Of a stretch of DNA of 9,638 bases, positions 1 through 6,624 are shown piece after piece; positions within the stretch are counted from its first letter, which is position 1, and every line of letters begins with the position of its first letter. This DNA comes from an uncultured Verrucomicrobiales bacterium. GTDB taxonomy: Bacteria > Verrucomicrobiota > Verrucomicrobiia > Verrucomicrobiales > Akkermansiaceae. The stretch is from NCBI GenBank assembly GCA_937969125.1, contig CALBVA010000269.1, positions 1-9,638 on the forward strand. The letters are read 5' to 3'. The position numbers and the translations under genes are program-made. The notes below the pieces were generated by a model. That model was not told the DNA's origin. It searched no databases and saw nothing but the letters and a program-made list of their open reading frames with translations.

Positions 1-329
1 TCCCCGGTGCCATCCTCGGAATCGGGATTAGCGGTGAACTTGGACAGGATTTTCCGATAATCCAGCGCGAGAACGAGAGTGAGAATACCGGCCAGCAGGG
101 TAAAGCCCTTGAAGAACTTCGCTGTGGAATCCCAGGCGTAGAAGCGAGAGATCTCGTCGTTGGTCGCATTCGGCTCCTTGGCGAGGAAGAGGAGAACGAA
201 GGTGAAGACGAGGGCAAAAATGCCTCCGACTGCGAGAACGAATTTCTGCTTGGGCGGGAAGAAGGCTTCCCAAAGGAGGAGAACCAGCCCCGAGCCCAGG
301 ACGATAATTTCTAGCCAGTATGCAGACAT
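1..329 (-). CDS. nuoN: NADH-quinone oxidoreductase subunit N, N-terminal part (cut by window edge)
   Basis: NuoN is one of the three antiporter-like proton-pumping membrane subunits of complex I. Only the first 109 codons are in the window; the gene runs off the left edge. The translation starts MSAYWLEIIVLGSGLVLLL and shows two hydrophobic helices (about residues 4-20 and 28-48), a polar stretch containing RFYAWDSTAKFF, and a third helix near residues 72-87. This fits the N-terminal helices of NuoN. The identification rests mainly on position, as nuoN follows nuoM in the standard order, and on the hydrophobic pattern; the catalytic Glu and Lys lie outside the window. The ATG at 329-327 sits 37 bp after the nuoM stop. 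No Shine-Dalgarno sequence precedes it. The leader carries a pyrimidine-rich element that is nearly repeated before nuoL. Confidence 0.88.
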   Translation of the reverse strand, partial: MSAYWLEIIVLGSGLVLLLWEAFFPPKQKFVLAVGGIFALVFTFVLLFLAKEPNATNDEISRFYAWDSTAKFFKGFTLLAGILTLVLALDYRKILSKFTANPDSEDGTG

Positions 330-366
330 GTGAATCGGAAGTCAGAAAGTAGATGAATTGGAAAAC

Positions 367-1860
367 TTACTCAGCGGGAGCCTCGGTAGCGGGCTCGGTC
401 GATGGGGTGGAATCACCACCTTTTAGTAGGTTGAGAAGACTGTTCGGATAGAGGCCGACGACGAGGAGGGCGAGAGCGAGGATGGCTGCCGGGATTTGGC
501 AAAAGGGACCGAAGTCTTTCACGCGGTCTGAGTGGGTCGCTGCCACTGCTGGTCCCTGGAAGGTCTGGCGGAAGGCGCGCAGCATATAAACCGCGCTGAT
601 GACTACGCCCCAGAGTGCGAGAACGGTAGCGACCTGCACGCAACCGAGGGCTCCGCCTTTGTATTCGTGGAAGCCGGAGAGGAAGACGAGAACCTCACCG
701 GAGAAGTTGGCGAGCCCCGGAAGGCCGATGGAAGCCATGCCTGCCAGACCGAAGAGGAAAGCGAGACGGGGAGCGGCTTTGGCCAATCCCCCCAGCTCAG
801 CGAGTTCCACCGTGCCGGTCTTGCGGCGGATGGTGTCAGTGAGCATGAAGAGGAGGGCAATGCTCACCCCGTGCGCGAACATCAGGATGACGGCACCGGG
901 AAGGGCGAGGGGGTTCGCTTCCAGGCTCCCTGCGGAAATGAGTGCCGCGAAGGCGAGGAAGATGTAGCCCATATGCATCACCGAGGAGTTGCCGAGCATG
1001 TAATCGAGGCGCTTCTGGTTGATGGTGACAAAGCCCACCCAAAGGATGTTACCGAGGAGGAGGACAATGAGTAATCCGAGCCATGCTTGCATGCCTTCGG
1101 CAACCATGGGGTAGAGGCGGAAGAGACCGTAGAGGCCGAATTTTTTCAGCACGCCGGCGTGCAGCATCGCCACGGGGGCGGGTGCAGCGGCGTAGGCTGG
1201 AGCGGCCCAGGAGTGGAAAGGAAAGAGCGAAATGAGGACGCCAAAGCCCACGATGAGCAGGATGGCGATCCACTTTTGGGCAGCGGGATCGATTGACGAA
1301 GCGAGCAGGTCGCTAAAGAGCCAACTCTCCGATCCGCTCGCGCCAACGAGGCCAATGAGGCCCGCCAGAAGAATGATCGAGCCGAAGGCGAGATAGATTG
1401 TGATCTTCCAGGCCGCTTCCTTTCGCTCGCCTGAGCCGAGCATTCCAATCATGAGGAAGGTCGGAATGAGGGCGAGCTCGTGGAAGGCGTAGAAGAAGAA
1501 GAGATCGGTCGAGAGGAAGGCCCCGAGCGCACCCGCGCCGATGAGCATGATGGAGCCATACCAGAGCTTCTCTTTTCCTTCCGGGCACTTGCCGGACATG
1601 GTGGCCGTGAAAAGGACGATGACGCTCAGCAGGACCATGACCACACTCATGCCATCAAAGAATCCTAAGGACAGGTGAATGGCGGGCTTGGAAAGAATCT
1701 GTGGAGCGATGCCCCAGACCGGATGATCCCAGCAGAAGAGGCAGCCGCCCCCGAAGAAAAGGGTGAGCGTCGAGGCACAAAGCGCGGTGAAGCGCGCCTT
1801 GAAACCGGCGAAGATCGCGAGGGCCGCGAGCAGCGGAATGAGAACGAAGATGATGCTCAT
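367..1860 (-). CDS. nuoM: NADH-quinone oxidoreductase subunit M (proton-pumping antiporter-like subunit)
   Basis: NuoM is a 14-helix antiporter-like subunit of the complex I membrane arm, here 497 residues, a usual length. Visible landmarks are the TM5 glutamate in HELALIP (E128), FPFH (213-216), the TM8 lysine in LKKFGLYG (K240) and the TM12 glutamate in NFSGEV (E389). Known family members carry a lysine in TM7 in a GVKxPLFPFHxWLPDAH context (K234 in E. coli). Here the aligned position is L209 (FGVLISLFPFHSW), and WLPDAH reads WAAPAY. Extra polar residues, H234 and K239, appear in TM8. The C-terminus has a short Pro/Thr/Glu tail. The start ATG overlaps the nuoL stop by 4 bp (ATGA), suggesting translational coupling. 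Identity is clear from motifs and operon position; the unusual TM7 is discussed as a finding. Confidence 0.96.
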   Translation of the reverse strand: MSIIFVLIPLLAALAIFAGFKARFTALCASTLTLFFGGGCLFCWDHPVWGIAPQILSKPAIHLSLGFFDGMSVVMVLLSVIVLFTATMSGKCPEGKEKLWYGSIMLIGAGALGAFLSTDLFFFYAFHELALIPTFLMIGMLGSGERKEAAWKITIYLAFGSIILLAGLIGLVGASGSESWLFSDLLASSIDPAAQKWIAILLIVGFGVLISLFPFHSWAAPAYAAAPAPVAMLHAGVLKKFGLYGLFRLYPMVAEGMQAWLGLLIVLLLGNILWVGFVTINQKRLDYMLGNSSVMHMGYIFLAFAALISAGSLEANPLALPGAVILMFAHGVSIALLFMLTDTIRRKTGTVELAELGGLAKAAPRLAFLFGLAGMASIGLPGLANFSGEVLVFLSGFHEYKGGALGCVQVATVLALWGVVISAVYMLRAFRQTFQGPAVAATHSDRVKDFGPFCQIPAAILALALLVVGLYPNSLLNLLKGGDSTPSTEPATEAPAE

Positions 1861-3680
1861 GAAACGAAAACCGTGAGGTAGATAACGAGGATGACTCCCA
1901 ATCCGAAGAGGACGGCGTAGCCTTGAAGATTGCCCGACTGCATGCGTCCGAAGAGGCGGCCAATGCCACCGGCAGCGCGGGAGAAGCCGCCGACGAGAAG
2001 TCCGCCGATGACGAGTTCATCGATGAAGTGAACAACCGCCGCGACGAAGTCCTGACCGTAGCCCACGACTTTGGCATAGGCTTCATCAATGTAGAATTTG
2101 TTCCGGAAAATCTTGGCAATGCCGTTCTTTGCGAGCGGGTCTTCTTCGGTGTTGAGGTAGAGCTTCCAGGCGAGGAGGAAGCCGATGACTAATGAGAGAA
2201 TGGAAGCTCCGAGAGCCCAGCCAAAGTGAAAGTGGAAGTCTTTGTGAAGTGGGGCGAGGAACCTCGCGATCGGGTTCCAGCCGACAACGAGAGCCATCAC
2301 CGCCAGAATAATGAGGGGGACGAACATCAGTGGGCCGACCTCCTTGGCGTGATCGGCATTCTTACTGCGGTGCTTGCCCAGGAAAGCGACGAAGAAGAGA
2401 CGGAACATGTAGAAGGTGGTCAGACAGGCTACTCCAGCCGCGATGAAGAAGAGCGGCCAATTGTTCGCTTGAAGAGCAGCTTCGAAGATCTGTTCCTTCG
2501 AGAAGAATCCTGCAGTGAAAAAAGGAAATCCACAGAGAGCCAGCGTGCCAATTCCAAAAGTCAGCGTGGTGATGGGCATCTTGTCCTTCAATCCACCCAT
2601 TTTCCAAATATTCTGCTCGTGGTGGCAGGCGTAAATCACCGCTCCGGATCCGAGGAAGAGGAGCGCTTTGAACCAAGCGTGGGTGAAGAGGTGGAACATC
2701 CCGGCCTCGGGATCGAGCAGGCCGACTGCCATCACCATGTAACCGAGTTGGGAGAGTGTAGAATAAGCGAGGATCTTTTTAATGTCATCCTGCTGTGTCG
2801 CCATGAGCGCGGCGAGCAGCGAGGTGATGCCGCCGATCCAGGCGATGGTTTCGATTCCCCAAAGCCCATCGATGGTCTCTATCCCGATGGTCGTGAAAAG
2901 ACGAGCCATCATGAAGACGCCAGCCGCGACCATGGTGGCAGCGTGAATGAGTGCCGAAACCGGAGTGGGGCCTTCCATGGCGTCAGGCAGCCAGACGTGC
3001 AGCGGAGCTTGCGCGGACTTACCCATCGCACCCGCGAAGATGCAGAGAACAGCTGCGCCGAGGATCCAGGTGGTTTCGGGAGATCCCGCGAAGTAAGCGG
3101 CGATGCCATCGAAAGTGAACGACCCTGCAATGCCCCAGAGCATCAGGATGCCGATCATGTAACCGAAGTCACCGATACGGTTGGTGAGAAAGGCCTTCTT
3201 GGCGGCGTCAGCAGCCGAGTTCTTCTCATACCAGTGTCCGATGAGAAGGTAGGAACTCAATCCCACCAGCTCCCAGAAGATGAACATCATGATGAAGTTC
3301 GAGGCCAGCACGATGCCGGTCATGGAGAACATAAAGAGCGAGAGACCGCAGAAGTAGCGGGCCTTCGCCTTATCATCCTTCATGTAGGCCAGCGAAAAGA
3401 GGTGGACCAGAAAGCCCACTCCGGTGACCACGATCATCATGCCCTTGGCGAAGGCATCGAGCTGCAGGCCGATCTCGATCTTGAATTTACCGATCGTGAC
3501 CCAGTCGAAAGCGGTCCGAGATTCGTCGACCTTCAGAATGATGAGCGCGAAAATCAGGGTGACGGCAGCGGAAGCGGTCGAGACGAGAGCCGCGAGCGAC
3601 TGTTGTTTCTTAAGCCCCAGGTGAATGGCAGCCGCCGTAACGAGCGGGCATGCGAGGATGAGCCAGGCGAGTGAGTCCAT
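1857..3680 (-). CDS. nuoL: NADH-quinone oxidoreductase subunit L (distal proton-pumping subunit)
   Basis: NuoL is the distal antiporter-like pump of complex I and carries the long lateral helix that braces the membrane arm. The 607-residue product matches the usual length. The motifs expected for a working channel are present: TM5 glutamate E137 in FWELVGLSSYLLIG, TM7 lysine K221 in GKSAQAPLHVWLPDAMEGP, histidine H246 in ALIHAATMV, K338 in FTHAWFKALLFL, and the TM12 lysine K395 in GFFSKEQI. The C-terminal third has the FYIDEAYAKVV segment typical of the lateral-helix region, followed by a final hydrophobic helix (about 588-606). The gene lies 34 bp after nuoK and overlaps nuoM by 4 bp. Its leader is pyrimidine-rich and has no Shine-Dalgarno sequence. 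Unlike its neighbour NuoM, all the key pumping residues appear intact. Confidence 0.97.
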   Translation of the reverse strand: MDSLAWLILACPLVTAAAIHLGLKKQQSLAALVSTASAAVTLIFALIILKVDESRTAFDWVTIGKFKIEIGLQLDAFAKGMMIVVTGVGFLVHLFSLAYMKDDKAKARYFCGLSLFMFSMTGIVLASNFIMMFIFWELVGLSSYLLIGHWYEKNSAADAAKKAFLTNRIGDFGYMIGILMLWGIAGSFTFDGIAAYFAGSPETTWILGAAVLCIFAGAMGKSAQAPLHVWLPDAMEGPTPVSALIHAATMVAAGVFMMARLFTTIGIETIDGLWGIETIAWIGGITSLLAALMATQQDDIKKILAYSTLSQLGYMVMAVGLLDPEAGMFHLFTHAWFKALLFLGSGAVIYACHHEQNIWKMGGLKDKMPITTLTFGIGTLALCGFPFFTAGFFSKEQIFEAALQANNWPLFFIAAGVACLTTFYMFRLFFVAFLGKHRSKNADHAKEVGPLMFVPLIILAVMALVVGWNPIARFLAPLHKDFHFHFGWALGASILSLVIGFLLAWKLYLNTEEDPLAKNGIAKIFRNKFYIDEAYAKVVGYGQDFVAAVVHFIDELVIGGLLVGGFSRAAGGIGRLFGRMQSGNLQGYAVLFGLGVILVIYLTVFVS

Positions 3681-3714
3681 GGAGAATCGGGAAAGTCAGA
3701 GAGAAGGGAGAGGA

Positions 3715-4032
3715 TTAGCCACGCATCGAGGTCAGATCCTCGACGTTAATGGTCTGGCGCGCGCGGTAGAGTGCCACGATGATCGCCAATCCCACCGCCA
3801 CCTCAGCGGCGGCGACCGTGATGATGAAGAAGACGAATACCTGTCCGTTGTAGTCGGGAAGGCCGTTTTGGACATGGAATCGCGAAAAAGCCACCAAAGT
3901 CAGGCTGGCAGCCGCAAGCATGAGCTCCAGCGACATGAAGATGACGATGATATTCCGCCGGATGATGACACCGGCGAGGCCGATCGCGAAAAGAAGACCG
4001 GAGATGAAGAGGAAGTCATTGAGGGAAGCCAT
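3715..4032 (-). CDS. nuoK: NADH-quinone oxidoreductase subunit K
   Basis: NuoK is a small three-helix membrane subunit of complex I (MrpC/ND4L-like) that sits between NuoH/J and the antiporter-like pumps and contributes to the central proton path. The product is 105 residues, close to the usual 100. Three hydrophobic segments lie at about residues 6-24, 28-50 and 63-88. The two conserved membrane glutamates are present: E36 in MSLELMLAA and E77 in AAAEVAVGLAI, matching E36 and E72 of the E. coli protein. The ATG at 4032-4030 is the natural start: it leaves a 32-bp gap after nuoJ, and the N-terminus aligns with the family. No Shine-Dalgarno motif is seen upstream. It is followed 34 bp later by nuoL. 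Confidence 0.97.
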   Translation of the reverse strand: MASLNDFLFISGLLFAIGLAGVIIRRNIIVIFMSLELMLAAASLTLVAFSRFHVQNGLPDYNGQVFVFFIITVAAAEVAVGLAIIVALYRARQTINVEDLTSMRG

Positions 4033-4064
4033 GGTTCCAGAAATTAGATTTGAAAGAGTGGAGA

Positions 4065-4703
4065 TCAGGACTCGCTGACGTCCTGCGCGACGGTCTTGTT
4101 ACTGCGCTTCGAGAGGACGACCACGCCGACGGTGGCGACAAGGAGAAGGAGGCCGATCACTTGAAGGGGGAAATTGTATCCCGAGAAGATGGTGTGGCCG
4201 ATGAGGTTGGTATCGGGGAGCTTCGGGGAAGTCTCGTGAGTGAGGCTCTTGTAGATCGCAGGTCGATCCTTGAGCGGCGTGTCTTCGGTGATCTCGGGAT
4301 AGAGCTCGGCGGCCGACTCCTTCATGGTATCCGGAGTGATCTCGGTAAACGCGACCTCTTCGTCAGTGGGGCCTGATTGAATAACACCCAGAACCTGCAC
4401 CGCTAGAAGCAGGGGGATTCCAACGCCCGCCACCAGAGTGGATGAGCGAAATTTCACCTTCTCCTCATTATTGAGATCGAGAAGCATGATGATGAAAACA
4501 AAGAGGACCATGATCGCACCTGCATAAACGAGGATTTGCACGATACCGACGAAGTAAGCGTTCAACCCGATGAACAATCCGGCCAGCCCAACGAAGGAAA
4601 GCACCATCGAAAGCGCGCTCGCAACCGGATTCCGAAAAGCAACCAACATCACGCCACCAGCAACAGCGAGTAGGGCGAAGAGATAAAAAGCGAGGGAGGG
4701 CAT
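4065..4703 (-). CDS. nuoJ: NADH-quinone oxidoreductase subunit J
   Basis: NuoJ (ND6-like) is a five-helix membrane subunit of complex I at the junction between the quinone site and the pumps. The 212-residue product begins with a hydrophobic helix (about 3-22), has the NPVASALSMVLSFVGLAGLFI helix region, and contains the family's most diagnostic stretch, FVGIVQILVYAGAIMVLFVF (about 51-70), where TM3 can form a pi-bulge. A fourth helix follows near 90-107. A polar loop of roughly 60 residues, rich in Thr, Glu and Pro, separates it from the last helix (about 180-197). The loop makes the protein somewhat longer than E. coli NuoJ. It lies 30 bp after nuoI and 32 bp before nuoK, consistent with co-transcription. 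Confidence 0.96.
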   Translation of the reverse strand: MPSLAFYLFALLAVAGGVMLVAFRNPVASALSMVLSFVGLAGLFIGLNAYFVGIVQILVYAGAIMVLFVFIIMLLDLNNEEKVKFRSSTLVAGVGIPLLLAVQVLGVIQSGPTDEEVAFTEITPDTMKESAAELYPEITEDTPLKDRPAIYKSLTHETSPKLPDTNLIGHTIFSGYNFPLQVIGLLLLVATVGVVVLSKRSNKTVAQDVSES

Positions 4704-4733
4704 TTGAGTTATTGGGTTACTTGGGGAAGGGAA

Positions 4734-5300
4734 TCACTTGAGATCATTCCATTTGTTGACGAGGCCGACGCGCTTGCCACCAATTTCGTAGAGGCGGTCC
4801 TTGTCGTGGACCATTTCCTTGCGAGTCGTGCCGGTGACGACGTAGTCGGGACGGAGGAAGATGGCCTCCTCTGGGCAGACTTCCTCGCACATTCCGCAGT
4901 AAATACAGCGGATCATGTCGATATCGAAGGCTTTGGGACGTTTCTCAACCTTGGCCCATTCGTCGTCGGTGGGAATCTCACCCGGAGTGATCTTGATGGC
5001 CTTAGGCGGGCAAATGAATTCGCAGAGTTGGCAAGAGACGCATTTCTCGCGGTCTTCTTCATTGGTGACCAGGGCCGGAGTGCCGCGGTAATACTCAGGG
5101 AGCTCCTCATCCCACTTTTGCTCGGGATATTGCATCGTGATGCCAACACCGGTGGAATTGAGCTCCTTCGCCCCGACCGACTTTCCTACCAGGGAGCGGA
5201 AGGCGTGGCGCAGGGTGATCACCATTCCTTTAAAGATGGCTCCGAAGTAGATCTTCTCACCGGCGGAGAGCTTCGGGCGCTGGACTTTGATAGTAGCCAT
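4734..5300 (-). CDS. nuoI: NADH-quinone oxidoreductase subunit I (8Fe ferredoxin-type)
   Basis: NuoI carries clusters N6a and N6b, which pass electrons from NuoG to the terminal cluster N2 beside the quinone site. The 188-residue protein has two classic 4Fe-4S motifs: CVSCQLCEFICP (C87, C90, C93, C97) and CIYCGMCEEVCP (C132, C135, C138, C142). The eight ligands are complete, with the CxxCxxCxxxCP spacing. The N-terminal 40 residues (FKGMVITLRHAFRS) resemble the amphipathic membrane-associated helix seen in the family. The C-terminus is polar. The gene sits between nuoH (49-bp gap) and nuoJ (30-bp gap), its standard place. The upstream leader contains CCTCCTTA, which is the complement of a Shine-Dalgarno sequence and so cannot serve as a ribosome binding site. 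Confidence 0.97.
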   Translation of the reverse strand: MATIKVQRPKLSAGEKIYFGAIFKGMVITLRHAFRSLVGKSVGAKELNSTGVGITMQYPEQKWDEELPEYYRGTPALVTNEEDREKCVSCQLCEFICPPKAIKITPGEIPTDDEWAKVEKRPKAFDIDMIRCIYCGMCEEVCPEEAIFLRPDYVVTGTTRKEMVHDKDRLYEIGGKRVGLVNKWNDLK

Positions 5301-5349
5301 GAGTCTGAAAAGTAAGGAGGGATTGAGCTAAAGATCGCTGGCTATGGTT

Positions 5350-6585
5350 TTAGACCGCGCCGTATTCGCGTGTCGTTGTCGAGGCTCCCTTGGCGATCTT
5401 GATGAGGAGGAAGGAAACGATGACGAGAGCAATAAAGCCTCCAATAAAGCCACCCCAACCGATCGCCGGGAAGGCGAGGATCAGTGCTGCGAGGAAGACA
5501 TTAATAAGGGCTAATTCAAAGAAGACCACCCAGCCGAGGGTCATGAGCTGATCATAGCGGAAGCGGGGAACTGTCCAGCGAACTAGGATGAAGAAGAGAA
5601 TGAAGACGGTGACCTTGGTCAGGAAGCAACCGATGTGCAGAAGACTCACCCACCAGGCACCGATGGGGAGCATACCATCGAGACCGAAGCCGATGGACCA
5701 ACCTCCGAAGAAGAGGGTTACGATGATGGCCGAGCCGACGACCATTGCGGCGTATTCACCCATGAAGAAGAGGGCGAATTTCATTGAGGAATACTCGGTG
5801 TGGTAGCCGCCCACGAGCTCGGTCTCACACTCGGGAAGATCGAAGGGCATGCGGTTGGTTTCCGCGAAGATTGAAGTGGTGAAAACCACGAAGGCGATAC
5901 CGAGCGGAAGCAGCATGAGCCAGCGTTCGAGAGTCCAGCCTTCGCCCCACATTGGCAGAAGAAGCCAGCCATTGGCGGCTTGATATTCGACAATGTGTCC
6001 CAGATTGAGATCTCCGAACATCATGAGGACGGGGATGATTGAGAGGCCGAGGGCGATCTCGTAGGAGATCATCTGCGCGCAGGAGCGCACGCCGCCGAAG
6101 AAGGGATACTTGGAGTTGGAAGCCCACCCAGCAAGGGTGATACCGTAAACGGAAAGGGAAGCGATCGCGAAGACGAAGAGCGGGCCCACATTGAGATCAG
6201 CCACGGCCATGGGGATCCAGCTCTCGCCGATCTGCATCGGGCTGCCGAAGGGCACCACCGCCATTGTGAGAAGGGCGGGGACGACCACGAGGGCGGGGGC
6301 GAGCCAGAAGAAAAACTTCCGGACGTAAGCCGGGGTGAAGTCTTCCTTAAGGATGAATTTCAGACCATCTGCTACCGGCTGGGTCAGACCGCCGATGGGC
6401 AGGGCAAAGTCTTTCTTAAAACCGAGAATCGAGAGCGGAACCATCGTGCGGTTCGGGCCCACACGGTCTTGAATGATGGCCGAGAAGCGGCGCTCGAAGA
6501 TCACGCAAATGCTAACGAAGCTCAGAGTGATGCCAATGAAGACCCCGATTTTAATCGCAGCGGCAATGAGAAGTGTCGTGTCCAT
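5350..6585 (-). CDS. nuoH: NADH-quinone oxidoreductase subunit H
   Basis: NuoH (ND1-like) forms the membrane side of the quinone-binding chamber and links electron transfer to the proton channels. Diagnostic segments are ERRFSAIIQDRVGPNR (31-46), TQPVADGLKFILKED (68-82), SNSKYPFFGGVRSCAQMISYE (starting at 156), AETNRMPFDLPE (241-252) and VGGYHTEYSSMKFALFFMGEY (starting at 258). Together these are unmistakable. The usual alanine in PEAE is a cysteine here (C253). At 411 residues it is much longer than the roughly 325-residue E. coli protein. Much of the excess is at the C-terminus, where a strongly hydrophobic stretch (about 376-396) adds what looks like an extra membrane helix, followed by a short polar tail. 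It starts 39 bp after the nuoG stop; the leader reads TTTCCTCTT before ATG, with no Shine-Dalgarno sequence. Confidence 0.97.
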   Translation of the reverse strand: MDTTLLIAAAIKIGVFIGITLSFVSICVIFERRFSAIIQDRVGPNRTMVPLSILGFKKDFALPIGGLTQPVADGLKFILKEDFTPAYVRKFFFWLAPALVVVPALLTMAVVPFGSPMQIGESWIPMAVADLNVGPLFVFAIASLSVYGITLAGWASNSKYPFFGGVRSCAQMISYEIALGLSIIPVLMMFGDLNLGHIVEYQAANGWLLLPMWGEGWTLERWLMLLPLGIAFVVFTTSIFAETNRMPFDLPECETELVGGYHTEYSSMKFALFFMGEYAAMVVGSAIIVTLFFGGWSIGFGLDGMLPIGAWWVSLLHIGCFLTKVTVFILFFILVRWTVPRFRYDQLMTLGWVVFFELALINVFLAALILAFPAIGWGGFIGGFIALVIVSFLLIKIAKGASTTTREYGAV

Positions 6586-6624
6586 AAGAGGAAAGTGGTC
6601 GGTAGCTGAAAGTCCGTGATCGAT

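Noticed and set aside
2226..3674. Plus-strand open frame of 482 codons opposite nuoL
   Set aside because: It is antisense to an intact NuoL. The translation is rich in Glu, His and Arg and low in hydrophobics, typical of the reverse complement of a membrane-protein gene, with no domain visible.
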